From assembly GCA_027445725.1 (NCBI GenBank), contig DAIAVG010000011.1, positions 1-17,072 on the forward strand: a DNA stretch of 17,072 bases, written 5' to 3'. This stretch comes from Acidithiobacillus sp. Lineage in GTDB: Bacteria; Pseudomonadota; Gammaproteobacteria; Acidithiobacillales; Acidithiobacillaceae. The position numbers and the translations under genes are program-made. Every line of letters starts with the position of its first letter. Within the stretch, counting starts at the first letter, position 1. Below the pieces are notes generated by a model. That model saw only the letters and a list, made by a program, of their open reading frames with translations. It did no database searches and had not been told where the DNA came from. This document shows positions 1 through 8,201 of this stretch, one piece after another.

Positions 1-2
1 GC

Positions 3-866
3 GAGCTCCTGCTGAACTGTCTCGGCCGTATCGTCGTTAGTGGCATGGGTAAGTCCGGGATTATCGCCAAAAAAATCGCAGCGACTTTGGCCAGTACTGG
101 CAGCCCCGCCCTTTTCCTGCATCCCGCCGAAGGCAGCCACGGCGATCTGGGTATGCTCACCCGTCAGGATTGCCTGCTCGCTCTCTCCAACTCCGGGGAG
201 ACCGCCGAACTTCTGGCTATTTTGCCAGTGGTCAAACGCCTCGCGGTGCCCCTGATCGCCATGACCGGTAACCCGCAGTCCACCCTGGCGCGCAGTGCCG
301 CCGTGCATCTCAACTGCAGTGTGGCGCGGGAGGCCTGCCCTCTCAACCTGGCGCCCACGGCATCGACGACAGCAACCTTGGCCATGGGTGATGCCCTGGC
401 TATGGCGCTTTTACAGGCGCGCGGTTTTTCGGCAGATGATTTCGCCCTGTCTCATCCCGGTGGCAGCCTCGGCAAACGCCTGCTGCTGCGGGTGCAGGAT
501 GTGATGCACCGGGGCATCAGTCTGCCTAAGGTACGGGAGGATACGCCGTTATGCGAAGCCGTACTGGAAATGAGCAGCAAGGGGCTGGGAATGACGGCAG
601 TGGTGGACGCGGAAGACCGGGTGCTGGGGATTTTTACCGACGGTGATTTACGCCGTGCCTTCGCGCGGCGCCAGGATATCTGGGAACAGCCTATGGCTGA
701 ACTGGCTCATGCCAAACCGGCCACTATTACTGCCGAAGCCCTTGCTGCTGAAGCCCTTGCCCTTATGGAAAATAATCGCATCGGTGCGCTTCTGGTCACC
801 GATGGTGAGGCGCGGCTGATTGGCGCGTTGAATATGCACGATTTGTTGCGCGCAGGCATTGTATGA
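3..866 (+). CDS. kdsD: D-arabinose 5-phosphate isomerase KdsD (5' partial)
   Basis: Interconverts ribulose 5-phosphate and arabinose 5-phosphate, the first committed step of Kdo synthesis for lipopolysaccharide, in the cytoplasm. The reading frame is open from base 3, so the start lies upstream; 287 residues are visible against about 328 in E. coli KdsD, so roughly 40 are missing. An ATG at base 45 falls inside the conserved SIS motif (SGMGKSG) and is not the start. An N-terminal SIS sugar-isomerase domain shows HPAEGSHGDLGM, SNSGET and HPGGSLGKRLL. Two CBS domains follow, the first with GIFTDGDLRRAF and the second ending NMHDLLRAGIV. The stop overlaps the kdsC start (ATGA), and the Lpt genes follow, the classical kdsD-kdsC-lptCAB order. 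The CBS domains and context argue against a GutQ-type paralogue. Confidence 0.95.
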   Translation, partial: ELLLNCLGRIVVSGMGKSGIIAKKIAATLASTGSPALFLHPAEGSHGDLGMLTRQDCLLALSNSGETAELLAILPVVKRLAVPLIAMTGNPQSTLARSAAVHLNCSVAREACPLNLAPTASTTATLAMGDALAMALLQARGFSADDFALSHPGGSLGKRLLLRVQDVMHRGISLPKVREDTPLCEAVLEMSSKGLGMTAVVDAEDRVLGIFTDGDLRRAFARRQDIWEQPMAELAHAKPATITAEALAAEALALMENNRIGALLVTDGEARLIGALNMHDLLRAGIV

Positions 867-1417
867 ATGAATTGATGTCGACTGACACAGATTTGTTGAC
901 GCGCGCTGCCGGGGTCCGCTTGCTGATTCTGGATGTGGATGGCGTGTTGACCGATGGCCGCTTATTTTTTGACGATGATGGCAAGGAGAGTAAAGCCTTT
1001 CATGTGCGGGATGGTTACGGCATCAAGCTCGTGCAGGAACTGGCTATAGAGGTTGCCATCGTTACCGCGCGCTATTCCCCGGCAGTTGCCCATCGCGCCC
1101 ATGATCTGGGCGTCAAGCGGATTCACCAAGGCTGTTTGGACAAGAATCTGGCCTACACGGAGCTCAAAATCGCCCTCGACCTGGATGACGCCGAGGTAGC
1201 TTATATGGGAGATGATCTTATTGATCTGCCCATTCTTACCCGCGTTGGTCTGGCGACTGCTCCGGCTGATGCGCACCCGGAGGTCGGTTGTCGAGTACAC
1301 TGGCAGAGCGTGCAACGGGGTGGTCGTGGTGCGGTGCGGGAGCTCTGCGAGCTGATTCTGCAGGCACAGGGGTACTGGCCAGCAGTCATCGCCAGGGCTG
1401 TTGGAGCGCTGTCTTGA
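863..1417 (+). CDS. kdsC: 3-deoxy-D-manno-octulosonate 8-phosphate phosphatase KdsC
   Basis: Dephosphorylates Kdo 8-phosphate to free Kdo in the cytoplasm, the step before CMP activation. At 184 residues it has the usual size of this small, cap-less HAD phosphatase, which works as a tetramer. The HAD nucleophile motif is LDVDGVLTDG, with Asp24 as expected nucleophile and Asp26 as acid/base. The second motif lies in VAIVTAR, and the acidic metal-binding motif is YMGDDLIDLPIL. The ATG at 863 overlaps the kdsD stop; a second in-frame ATG at 875 is possible, but translational coupling favours 863. A 25-base gap separates it from the chosen lptC start. Confidence 0.95.
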   Translation: MNELMSTDTDLLTRAAGVRLLILDVDGVLTDGRLFFDDDGKESKAFHVRDGYGIKLVQELAIEVAIVTARYSPAVAHRAHDLGVKRIHQGCLDKNLAYTELKIALDLDDAEVAYMGDDLIDLPILTRVGLATAPADAHPEVGCRVHWQSVQRGGRGAVRELCELILQAQGYWPAVIARAVGALS

Positions 1418-1442
1418 TCACCAATCAATCCGAGAGTTGGCC

Positions 1443-2012
1443 ATGTCGCGTAAGCTGATACCGGGTTTCCGCGCCCCCGGCTTGGGTCTGTCTCTGCTGT
1501 TGCTTGTCCTCGCGGCGCTGGTGTGGTGGTCCTGGCCACAGCATCCCCTGCCCCTGCCGCCCATTGACTGGCATGGTCAAATCCATAAGGGGGATCAGGC
1601 GGCCGAAGACGTGGTCATGCGCCAGTACACGGCAACCGGGAAACTGGATTTGCTGGCCACCGCCCAGACTGCCTATCACGAGCCGAGTGCCGATCAAACC
1701 ATACTTAGCCAGGTTACCGTTGAGCGGTTCAAGCCGGGACAGCAGACGCATCTGCGTGCCAATCAGGGCATAGTAGATGGTCACAGCCACCTGATTACCT
1801 TATGGGGGAACGTTATTGGCACCTTGCAACCGGACACCCGCCTGCTCACCGAAAAGGTGTACTATGATGCGCAAACGGGCATTATTACGTCCAAAGAGCC
1901 GGTACGGCTGGAACGGGGTCAAGACTGGATGACCGGGGTAGGTCTTTGGGCTTCGGTAAAAACCCAAGAGGTGAATATTTTGCATGATGTGCGTGGCATG
2001 TATGTCCCATAG
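1443..2012 (+). CDS. lptC: LPS export system protein LptC
   Basis: Bitopic inner-membrane component of the Lpt bridge; it takes LPS from LptB2FG and hands it to LptA in the periplasm. The predicted 189 residues match LptC length (191 in E. coli). Residues about 12-31 form one hydrophobic anchor (GLGLSLLLLVLAALVWWSW) after a short basic N-terminus. The rest is the periplasmic beta-jellyroll region, with weakly conserved stretches such as HLITLWGNVIGTL and LLTEKVYYDAQTGIITSKEPV. The start at 1443 puts the basic MSRK tail before the membrane segment. An earlier in-frame ATG at 1401 would overlap kdsC and add 14 unlikely residues. It overlaps lptA by 29 bases if that gene starts at 1984. The family is poorly conserved, so identity rests partly on gene order. 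Confidence 0.9.
   Translation: MSRKLIPGFRAPGLGLSLLLLVLAALVWWSWPQHPLPLPPIDWHGQIHKGDQAAEDVVMRQYTATGKLDLLATAQTAYHEPSADQTILSQVTVERFKPGQQTHLRANQGIVDGHSHLITLWGNVIGTLQPDTRLLTEKVYYDAQTGIITSKEPVRLERGQDWMTGVGLWASVKTQEVNILHDVRGMYVP
1966..1973 (+). promoter_or_regulatory. Shine-Dalgarno deciding the lptA start
   Basis: AGAGGTGA lies 10 bases before the ATG at 1984, inside the lptC coding sequence. No comparable purine-rich site precedes the alternative ATG at 2002, so this site favours the upstream start pair at 1984/1987. Confidence 0.5.
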
Positions 2013-2532
2013 GCGATTTTCTTTCCGGCGATTCTGGCCCTTCTTGCTCATGGTTGTTTCTGCCACCGCCTCGGCCGCACCGGTTGCGGAGCAGGGGCTG
2101 GGCAAAGGCCCTATTCAGATTAGCGCCGACGCGCTGCATGGTGAGAACAAACCGCAGCAGCAGGCCGTCTATACCGGGAACGTGGTTATGACCCAGGGCG
2201 ACGTGGTTGTACATGCCGATAAACTTACGGTTGTAGCGGTCGGTGGCAAGGTGCAGCAGGCCACCGCGGTGGGGAACCCGGTCACCTTCACCATGCCCAG
2301 TGCCCAGCGCCACGGCTATGGTAACACCCTGGTCTATAAACCGGACAGCGGCGAAATTGTGCTCATCGGCAATGCCCATCTCTGGCAGAAAAAAAACGAG
2401 ATCAGTGGTCAGCAGGTCACCTATTTCCTGCAGACGCAGAAGACTTCCGTCACTGCGGCCCCCGGTCAGCGGGTACAGTCGATCTTCTATCCCGCAGCGG
2501 CGAATCACGCCACCGGCGGTGGGAGGCCATGA
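1984..2532 (+). CDS. lptA: LPS transport periplasmic protein LptA
   Basis: Periplasmic OstA-fold protein whose oligomers form the bridge that carries LPS between LptC and the outer-membrane LptD. Length is 182 residues from the ATG at 1984 (185 in E. coli). A signal peptide with basic start [10 protein letters not shown] and hydrophobic [14 protein letters not shown] gives a likely cleavage after TASA. The OstA/LptA core is visible as [10 protein letters not shown] near the start, then [26 protein letters not shown] and [17 protein letters not shown]. An alternative ATG at 2002 (MSHRRF) gives a tidier signal peptide but has a weaker ribosome site. Its stop overlaps lptB by ATGA, consistent with coupled synthesis. 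Confidence 0.92.
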   Translation: MMCVACMSHRRFSFRRFWPFLLMVVSATASAAPVAEQGLGKGPIQISADALHGENKPQQQAVYTGNVVMTQGDVVVHADKLTVVAVGGKVQQATAVGNPVTFTMPSAQRHGYGNTLVYKPDSGEIVLIGNAHLWQKKNEISGQQVTYFLQTQKTSVTAAPGQRVQSIFYPAAANHATGGGRP

Positions 2533-3254
2533 GCGGACTGTTGCAGGCGCAATCCCTGTTCAAGTCGTACCGGCGGCGGGCTGTGGTGCGCGACGTTTCG
2601 GTGCAGGTGGCCGCAGGCGAGGTGGTGGGACTGCTCGGTCCTAATGGAGCGGGGAAAACCACAACCTTTTACATGATGGTCGGATTGGTGCGTCCCGATC
2701 GCGGTCATATTTTTCTGCAACAGCGCGATATCACCGCGCTGCCTATGCACGAACGTGCCCGCATGGGGCTGGGTTACCTCCCCCAGGAGCCCTCCGTTTT
2801 CCGCCAGATGAGTGCTGCTGACAATGTCCTTGCCGTGTTGGAAACCTTGCCGTTGAGCAAGGTCGAGCGGCAAGAACGCCTGGAACAATTGCTCAGTGAT
2901 CTCCACCTCCATCCGTTGCGTGACACCAAAGGACACAGCCTTTCCGGTGGTGAGCGGCGGCGGGTGGAAATTGCGCGGGCGCTGGCCATGAGCCCGCGTT
3001 TTATTTTGCTGGATGAACCCTTCGCTGGTATCGATCCCATTTCTGTGCTGGAAATTCAACGGCTCATCCAGGATTTGCGTGGGCGTGGCATCGGCATTCT
3101 GATTACCGACCATAATGTGCGCGAGACATTAGGCATTTGCGAACGCGCCTATATACTGCATGATGGCAAGGTCCTGACGGCAGGTAGTCCGCAGGAAATT
3201 GTTGATGATCCCATGGTGCGGCAGGTTTACCTGGGAGACCAGTTTCAAATCTGA
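2529..3254 (+). CDS. lptB: LPS export ABC transporter ATPase LptB
   Basis: Cytoplasmic ATPase of LptB2FG, powering LPS extraction from the inner membrane. At 241 residues it matches the family. Walker A is GPNGAGKTT at residues 37-45, the Q-loop is in [13 protein letters not shown], the ABC signature LSGGE is at 138-142, and Walker B FILLDEP spans 158-164 with catalytic Glu163. The H-loop His is at 195 (TDHNVRETL). The motif [13 protein letters not shown] and the pairing with lptA and rpoN are diagnostic for LptB rather than a branched-chain amino-acid ATPase. Its permeases LptF and LptG are not in the window, as is usual because they are encoded elsewhere. Confidence 0.97.
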   Translation: MSGLLQAQSLFKSYRRRAVVRDVSVQVAAGEVVGLLGPNGAGKTTTFYMMVGLVRPDRGHIFLQQRDITALPMHERARMGLGYLPQEPSVFRQMSAADNVLAVLETLPLSKVERQERLEQLLSDLHLHPLRDTKGHSLSGGERRRVEIARALAMSPRFILLDEPFAGIDPISVLEIQRLIQDLRGRGIGILITDHNVRETLGICERAYILHDGKVLTAGSPQEIVDDPMVRQVYLGDQFQI

Positions 3255-3266
3255 TTTTTGGAAATT

Positions 3267-4688
3267 ATGAAACAAGGCTTAGAACTCAAGCTCGGCCAGC
3301 ATCTGGCCATGACCCCGCAACTGCAACAGGCGATTCGTCTGCTGCAGTTGTCTACGCTTGATTTGCAGCAGGAAGTTCAAAGTATGCTGGAAAGTAATCC
3401 GTTGCTTGATGAAGAAACGGGAGACGACGGCGGCGGGCCGGTCCCGGAGACGCTTGAGCCTCCTTCCGAAGACCGTCAACTGGATCTGGCGGCTGAGGAT
3501 ACGCTGCCTGACGAATTGCCTGTAGACAGTCAGTGGGATGATGTCTTTGATCTGGGTACGTCGGGCTCTGGCAGCGCTGCTGACGAAGATCTGCCGGATT
3601 TTGAATCGCGTAACAGCCACAGCCAAAGCTTGCAGGACTATCTCCGCTGGCAGGCTGATATGACGCACTTCAGTCCTGACGAGCGCAACATGGCGGAGTT
3701 AATCATTGACGCCATTGATGAGCGCGGTTATCTGGCGGAAAGCCTGGAAGAACTCGCCGTCAATATGAATGTGCAAGAAGATGCGCTGTTGGCCGTGTTG
3801 CTGCGCGTACAAGACTTCGACCCGCCGGGCGTTGGCGCACGTGATCTCAGCGAGTGCCTCTTGCTACAGCTAAAACAGATGGTCGAAGGGGGGGCGCCCG
3901 TATTGCTCGCCCAACGGATTGTGAAGGATCACCTGCAGGCACTGGCACGCCACGATTACCCGCGTCTGTGTGCGGCTCTGGGGGTGGATGAGGAGGCATT
4001 GCGTGCAGCGATGGCGCTGATTTCCGCACTGAATCCCAAGCCGGGTGAAGAGGTGGGTGCGGAGAGCACCGAGTATGTGATCCCCGACGTGATCGTGCGC
4101 TGGACGGGTAAGCGCCTGCGCGTAGATATGAATCCCGAGGCCATGCCTAAATTACGTATCAATCGTCGTTATGCCGGCATGGCAGGTGGGAAAGATGCGG
4201 CGCATAAATATATTCAGGATCAACTCAACGAGGCACGCTGGTTTATCAAGAGCCTGCAGAGCCGCCAGGACACCATATTGAAGGTGGCGCGGGCCATTGT
4301 CGAACGGCAAAAGGATTTTTTTGCCAGTGGGCCTGAATCTATGCGGCCCATGGTCCTGCGTCATATCGCCGAGGCAGTAGAAATGCATGAGTCTACGGTA
4401 TCGCGGGTCACTAATCAGAAATACATGATTACGCCCCGCGGTCTCTATGAGTTTAAATACTTTTTCTCCAGTCATGTGGGTACCGACAGTGGCGGTTCCG
4501 CGTCGGCCACGGCGATTCGCGCGCTACTCATCAAGATGACGCAGGCCGAAAGCGCACGTCATCCCCTGAGCGATGCGGAAATTGCCAAGGTGTTGGCCGA
4601 TCAGGGTATTCAGATTGCGCGGCGGACGGTGGCCAAGTACCGCGAGGCGGCCAATATTCCTGCTGCGAGCCAGCGTCGTCGTTTGTGA
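3267..4688 (+). CDS. rpoN: RNA polymerase sigma-54 factor RpoN
   Basis: Alternative sigma factor that recognises -24/-12 promoters and needs an AAA+ enhancer-binding activator to open DNA. It has 473 residues. Region I is the Gln/Leu-rich N-terminus (LGQHLAMTPQLQQAIRLLQL) that contacts activators. An acidic region II spans about residues 50-120. The core-binding region and helix-turn-helix (MHESTVSRVTNQKYM) follow. The invariant RpoN box ARRTVAKYRE at residues 451-460 reads the -24 element. The ATG at 3267 is chosen because it begins with the family-typical MKQGLELKLGQ and has GGA five bases upstream; an in-frame TTG at 3258 would add only three residues. A matching promoter is seen at 13093-13110 in this window. 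Confidence 0.97.
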   Translation: MKQGLELKLGQHLAMTPQLQQAIRLLQLSTLDLQQEVQSMLESNPLLDEETGDDGGGPVPETLEPPSEDRQLDLAAEDTLPDELPVDSQWDDVFDLGTSGSGSAADEDLPDFESRNSHSQSLQDYLRWQADMTHFSPDERNMAELIIDAIDERGYLAESLEELAVNMNVQEDALLAVLLRVQDFDPPGVGARDLSECLLLQLKQMVEGGAPVLLAQRIVKDHLQALARHDYPRLCAALGVDEEALRAAMALISALNPKPGEEVGAESTEYVIPDVIVRWTGKRLRVDMNPEAMPKLRINRRYAGMAGGKDAAHKYIQDQLNEARWFIKSLQSRQDTILKVARAIVERQKDFFASGPESMRPMVLRHIAEAVEMHESTVSRVTNQKYMITPRGLYEFKYFFSSHVGTDSGGSASATAIRALLIKMTQAESARHPLSDAEIAKVLADQGIQIARRTVAKYREAANIPAASQRRRL

Positions 4689-4799
4689 GTGGATGCCGCC
4701 ACCAGGGTTTTTTGCCGACGCCGTTGGCGCTACACTGGAAGCGGACCCCGCAGCGGGGCAGGATTCATAACGATCACATCACTTGGGTAGGAGAGCGCT

Positions 4800-5141
4800 A
4801 TGCAAATTACACTTACCGGGCAGCACCTGGATTTGACGGATGCCATTAAAAACTATGTCGATGAAAAGATTGGACGCCTTGGTCGTTACTTCGACCACGT
4901 CATTAACGCCCAGGTGGTGCTGAAGCACCTCCCTCACGAAAAGCTGACCAACGTCGTAGATATTACTGTCAATGCCCCAGGGCACGTCTTCCATGCCGAG
5001 GTGCATGATGCCGATATGTACGCAGCTATAGATCTGGTGGCCGACAAACTGGAGGCGCAGGTGCACAGCTACAAGGAAAAGCTGCAGGATCGCCGTAATG
5101 ATCACCCCGCTGGTTTGGCAACCATTGCTGAAGTCGACTGA
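4800..5141 (+). CDS. hpf: Ribosome hibernation promoting factor HPF/RaiA family
   Basis: Small cytoplasmic protein that binds the 30S decoding centre and inactivates ribosomes in stationary phase or starvation. The 113 residues form the single beta-alpha-beta-beta-beta-alpha S30AE domain: MQITLTGQHLDLTDAIKNYV at the N-terminus, then VVDITVNAPGHVFHAEVHDADMYAAIDLVADKLEAQVHSYKEKL. It lacks the C-terminal dimerisation domain of long HPF and has only a short polar tail. A good ribosome site (AGGAGAG) lies 5-7 bases before the ATG. The position between rpoN and ptsN is a classic arrangement. The 111-base gap after rpoN contains a small CCCCG/CGGGG hairpin (4746-4758) but no convincing promoter. Confidence 0.93.
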   Translation: MQITLTGQHLDLTDAIKNYVDEKIGRLGRYFDHVINAQVVLKHLPHEKLTNVVDITVNAPGHVFHAEVHDADMYAAIDLVADKLEAQVHSYKEKLQDRRNDHPAGLATIAEVD

Positions 5142-5147
5142 ATAGCC

Positions 5148-5594
5148 ATGATGACCCCGCCTCTTGCCCTGACAAATATTCGTATGGATCCGCCTGTGGC
5201 CGATGCTGGTGATGTGCTGCAGTCATTGGCGGAAATCCTGGCAGGGTCTACCGGTCTGTCTGCTGAAGGGATTGCGGCGGCCTTGCAAAGCCGTGAGGCG
5301 CAGGGATCTACGGGTATCGGGCATGGGGTGGCTTTGCCCCATGCCCGGTTAGAGGGTGTGAGTCAGGTAGCTGTTGCTGCGCTGCGCACGGCGCAGGGTA
5401 TTCCGTTTGCGGCGCCAGACGGGTTGGACGTGCGTATATTTTTGGCGGTAGTGGTGCCCAAAGCGGCTGCGACCGCCCATCTGGAGACGCTCTCTGCATT
5501 AGCCGCCAAACTCGCGGTGGACGAGGTACGCGAAGCACTGATGGAAACCCTGGATCCGCAGGAGTTTTTTCGTTTGTTGACGAGTCCGGCGTAG
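5148..5594 (+). CDS. ptsN: PTS IIA-like nitrogen-regulatory protein PtsN
   Basis: Cytoplasmic phosphocarrier of the nitrogen-type PTS; its phosphorylation state regulates potassium transport, kinases and stress genes in other proteobacteria. It has 148 residues of the fructose-type EIIA domain. The phosphorylated His is His65 in GIGHGVALPHARLEG, with the paired upstream His at 59. Other conserved segments are LQSREAQGSTGIGHGVALPH and DVRIFLAVVVPK. Two adjacent ATGs (5148, 5151) are equally possible and the ribosome site is weak, so translation may be coupled to hpf six bases upstream. The phosphate donor here is likely the HPr and EI encoded further down, since the EI present lacks the GAF domain of EI-Ntr. 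Confidence 0.93.
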   Translation: MMTPPLALTNIRMDPPVADAGDVLQSLAEILAGSTGLSAEGIAAALQSREAQGSTGIGHGVALPHARLEGVSQVAVAALRTAQGIPFAAPDGLDVRIFLAVVVPKAAATAHLETLSALAAKLAVDEVREALMETLDPQEFFRLLTSPA

Positions 5595-5624
5595 TTTGTA
5601 CTACAAAGCAGACTGGTTACAGCC

Positions 5625-6581
5625 GTGAGTGCCGGGCAAGGCAGTGCCATTGAACGACAAATCAGCCTGCGTCGGCTCTATGAAGACCTGGACAGCGAAT
5701 TGCGCTGGCAGTGTCTGTACCAGCCTGAGGAAGACCATCATCTCTGCCGAGATTCCTCGGCGGAAGATGATGTGGGTGGGGCGGCACTGGTTGGGTTTTT
5801 CAACTTTATCCGGCCACATGCGGTGCAGATTGCCGGGGGTTGTGAACTAACCTATCTGCGTGCCCACCCAGAGGCTATTACCCAGTTTCCGCCCCATAAG
5901 CTGCGTCTGCTCGTTGTTTGTGAAGGCCAGATGCTGGATGATCATCTCTATGAAGATCTGAAAGCCCGGCACATTGCCGTGATGGCGACGCCAATGGGCG
6001 CAAAAATAGTGCTGGCGCGGGTGCAACACTACCTGCATCAGGAGCTGGCGCCCCGCCAGCAGGTGCATGGCGTGCTGGTCGATGTGCTCGGGGTTGGATT
6101 GCTTTTGCAGGGCGAAGCCGGCATCGGCAAGAGCGAACTGGCGCTGGAGCTGGTCAGCCGAGGTCATCGTCTGGTGGCTGATGACAGCGTGCTCTGTATC
6201 CGTGAAGCGCCGAATGTGCTGACGGGGCATTGCCCGGCCCCGCTGCGTAATTTTCTGGAAGTACGTGGCCTGGGCATTATTAATATCCGGGAATTCTTCG
6301 GCGCCGCTGCCATCGTGTGTTCCAAGCGTATCCGGCTGGTCGTTGAAATCCAGGATATGCGCGATATGGAAATGGCGGATATCGATCGCTTGCAAGGCAA
6401 GGTGGATCACCTGGATATTCTCGGAACCCAATTGCCCCGGTTATGCATGCCTGTTTCTGCGGTGCGCAATTTGGCCGTACTGGTCGAAGCGGCGGCACGC
6501 AGCCAGTATGTAAAGGAGTCCGGTGGAGATATGCTCGCGGATTTTGAGGCGCAGGTACGATTGAGTGTCGGGGAAGAATGA
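5625..6581 (+). CDS. hprK: HPr kinase/phosphorylase HprK
   Basis: Bifunctional enzyme that phosphorylates HPr on its regulatory serine with ATP and removes that phosphate again. The 318 residues match proteobacterial HprK. The N-terminal domain spans about residues 1-140. The C-terminal catalytic domain carries the P-loop GEAGIGKSE at 163-171 and the HprK signature EVRGLGIINIREFFG starting at 212. The DD dyad in LVADDSVLC is part of the active site. The start is a GTG at 5625 with a weak ribosome site, 30 bases after ptsN; those 30 bases contain a short TTTGT/ACAAA inverted repeat. The stop overlaps the rapZ start. Its substrate HPr, with the target Ser, is encoded at 7923. Confidence 0.94.
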   Translation: MSAGQGSAIERQISLRRLYEDLDSELRWQCLYQPEEDHHLCRDSSAEDDVGGAALVGFFNFIRPHAVQIAGGCELTYLRAHPEAITQFPPHKLRLLVVCEGQMLDDHLYEDLKARHIAVMATPMGAKIVLARVQHYLHQELAPRQQVHGVLVDVLGVGLLLQGEAGIGKSELALELVSRGHRLVADDSVLCIREAPNVLTGHCPAPLRNFLEVRGLGIINIREFFGAAAIVCSKRIRLVVEIQDMRDMEMADIDRLQGKVDHLDILGTQLPRLCMPVSAVRNLAVLVEAAARSQYVKESGGDMLADFEAQVRLSVGEE

Positions 6582-7480
6582 TGGCGGAGCGGGACTTTAT
6601 TATCGTCAGTGGTCTATCCGGTTCAGGAAAATCTACCGTCCTGCAAGCACTGGAAGACCAAGGTTATTACTGCGTCGATAATCTGCCTGCTACCTTGTTA
6701 GTGGAGTTCGGGGCCCAACTGGCGCGGCGGGATGCCAGCTCCATGCTCGCCGCCGTGAGTATCGACGTGCGCAACCGCGAGTTTCTCGCAGCTCTGCCAC
6801 AGGCGCTGGCCGAGCTGCGCGAGCGTTACGCTTTGCGCCCGCGCATCCTTTTTCTGGAAGCGGATGAGGGTACCTTGTTGCGCCGTTTCAGTGAAACTCG
6901 CCGCCGTCATCCCCTCACCGATGACCTCGCAGCAGCCTTGGGCGAATCGCTGCTCACGGTGTTGCGGCGTGAACGCGAGATGGTCCAACCCCTTGCTGAT
7001 GTGGCTGACAAGCGCCTCGACACTTCCCAGATCAATACCCATCAGTTGCGTTTGCGGGTGCAGGCATGGAGTCTGGCGTCGCATCATTACAGCGGCCTGG
7101 TCTTGCTGTTGCAGTCTTTTGCCTTCAAAAAAGGTCTGCCTTTGGATTCCGACTTCGTTTTTGATCTGCGCGCACTGCCCAATCCCCATTATAATCCCGA
7201 ACTCCGCGCCCTGACGGGTCGTGACACACCGGTGCGAGATTTTCTGGAGAAATCTCCAGAGATGGCCCATGCCTTCAATTCTTTGCGCAGCTTCCTGCAG
7301 GCATGGCTGGCGCCTTTTGCGCAAGAGCACCGTAACTATGTGACGGTTTCTCTGGGTTGTACCGGGGGACAGCATCGCAGCGTATATATGGTGGAGGCAT
7401 TGGCGCAAATACTTGCCGAAGAAGGGCAGCGTGTCCTGGTCCAGCATCGGGAACTGGGCATTACCGAGACGCTGACATGA
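6578..7480 (+). CDS. rapZ: RNase adapter / nucleotide-binding protein RapZ (YvcJ family)
   Basis: In E. coli RapZ guides RNase E to the small RNA GlmZ and so controls glucosamine 6-phosphate synthase; outside enterics the role is less clear, though nucleotide binding is conserved. The 300 residues include a P-loop GLSGSGKST at 12-20, the family motif YYCVDNLPATLL just after it, and the C-terminal motif GCTGGQHRSVYMVEAL, part of the RNA- and metabolite-binding C-domain. The start is ATG 6578 (ATGATG), overlapping the hprK stop, or ATG 6581. The EIIA gene starts within its last codons. Co-occurrence with hprK and PTS genes is common in beta- and gammaproteobacteria. No glmY/glmZ homologue was recognised, but see the candidate RNA at 13588. 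Confidence 0.95.
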   Translation: MMAERDFIIVSGLSGSGKSTVLQALEDQGYYCVDNLPATLLVEFGAQLARRDASSMLAAVSIDVRNREFLAALPQALAELRERYALRPRILFLEADEGTLLRRFSETRRRHPLTDDLAAALGESLLTVLRREREMVQPLADVADKRLDTSQINTHQLRLRVQAWSLASHHYSGLVLLLQSFAFKKGLPLDSDFVFDLRALPNPHYNPELRALTGRDTPVRDFLEKSPEMAHAFNSLRSFLQAWLAPFAQEHRNYVTVSLGCTGGQHRSVYMVEALAQILAEEGQRVLVQHRELGITETLT

Positions 7481-7893
7481 TTACCATCGTGCTCCTGACC
7501 CATGCGGGACTGGGTGAGGCCTTCGCGGCTGCGCTCCGGCATATTTTCGGAGTTCTGCCGCCCGCCTTGGAGGTGCTGGAAATTTTGCCTGATCAAACTC
7601 CGGAGGAAGGCCGTCGGCGTTTGTGGGGGTTGTTAGAAAAAACGGGTAACGGTGACGCTATATTGATTCTGAATGATCTCTATGGTGCTACCCCCGCTAA
7701 TCTCATTCCGGCCATTCTCCCGGAGGGCCGGGTAGCTGCGGTGAGTGGCCTTAATCTGGCGATGCTCCTGCGCGCCTTATCGCGGCGTGGTGAAGGACTG
7801 GCGGCAGCACGTCAGGGTGCTCTGGAAGGCGGCATCCAGGGTGTCGTCGATATTCTCGAACAGCGACCGCGACTATGCTCTGAGGATACCTGA
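7477..7893 (+). CDS. PTS mannose-family EIIA domain protein
   Basis: Free-standing EIIA of the mannose family, expected to accept phosphate from HPr in the cytoplasm. The chosen ATG at 7477 gives 138 residues, starts exactly at the domain (MITIVLLTHAGLGEA) and overlaps the rapZ stop by ATGA. An earlier in-frame ATG at 7357 would add 40 residues encoded inside rapZ and is rejected. The phosphorylatable residue is His9, and LNDLYGATPANL corresponds to the DLFGGSPxN motif of ManX. No EIIB, EIIC or EIID partner is nearby, so a regulatory role is more likely than sugar uptake. Similar orphan EIIA-HPr-EI groups are known in betaproteobacteria. Confidence 0.88.
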   Translation: MITIVLLTHAGLGEAFAAALRHIFGVLPPALEVLEILPDQTPEEGRRRLWGLLEKTGNGDAILILNDLYGATPANLIPAILPEGRVAAVSGLNLAMLLRALSRRGEGLAAARQGALEGGIQGVVDILEQRPRLCSEDT

Positions 7894-7911
7894 GTGATTT
7901 TTGTTCATGAG

Positions 7912-7919
7912 AAGAGAGG
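7912..7919 (+). promoter_or_regulatory. Shine-Dalgarno for ptsH, spacing bears on the start
   Basis: AAGAGAGG stands 3 bases before the GTG at 7923 and 9 bases before the in-frame GTG at 7929. The spacing is tight for the first and comfortable for the second, so the true HPr start may be two codons further in. Confidence 0.45.
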
Positions 7920-7922
7920 CAA

Positions 7923-8201
7923 GTGCCTGTGACCCTGCGCCTAGACTATCCCATTATCAATCAACTCGGTTTGCATGCGCGGCCTTCGGCTAAATTTGTC
8001 AGCCTCTCGGTGCGCTATCCCTGCGCGGTCTGGTTGGCGCGTAATGGTCAGCGGGTCAATGGTAAGAGCATCATGGGGCTAATGACCCTCGCCGCGGCGC
8101 AGGGGACCATTCTGACCCTGGAAACGGATGGTGAGGGTGAGCAGGCTTGTGCTGATGCCTTGCTCGCACTTGCGGCGGATCGTTTTGGGGAAGAATCATG
8201 A
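7923..8201 (+). CDS. ptsH: Phosphocarrier protein HPr
   Basis: Small cytoplasmic phosphocarrier that passes phosphate from EI to EIIA domains. It has 92 residues from the GTG at 7923 (90 from GTG 7929). The EI-phosphorylated histidine is His18 in GLHARPSAKFV, equal to His15 of the family. The regulatory serine targeted by HPr kinase is Ser49 in NGKSIMGLM, equal to Ser46. Both sites being intact supports a working HprK-HPr switch in this organism. It sits 29 bases after the EIIA gene, and its stop overlaps the ptsI start (ATGA), so HPr and EI are translationally coupled. Confidence 0.95.
   Translation: MPVTLRLDYPIINQLGLHARPSAKFVSLSVRYPCAVWLARNGQRVNGKSIMGLMTLAAAQGTILTLETDGEGEQACADALLALAADRFGEES

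Noticed and set aside
4712..4758. TTGCCG/TACACT and a CCCCG-CAG-CGGGG hairpin before hpf as promoter or terminator
   Set aside because: The hexamers are only 13 bases apart, and the hairpin lacks a T run; neither is convincing.
6698..7447. A 249-residue minus-strand reading frame
   Set aside because: Fully antisense to rapZ, which has all its motifs; a by-product of GC-rich codon use.
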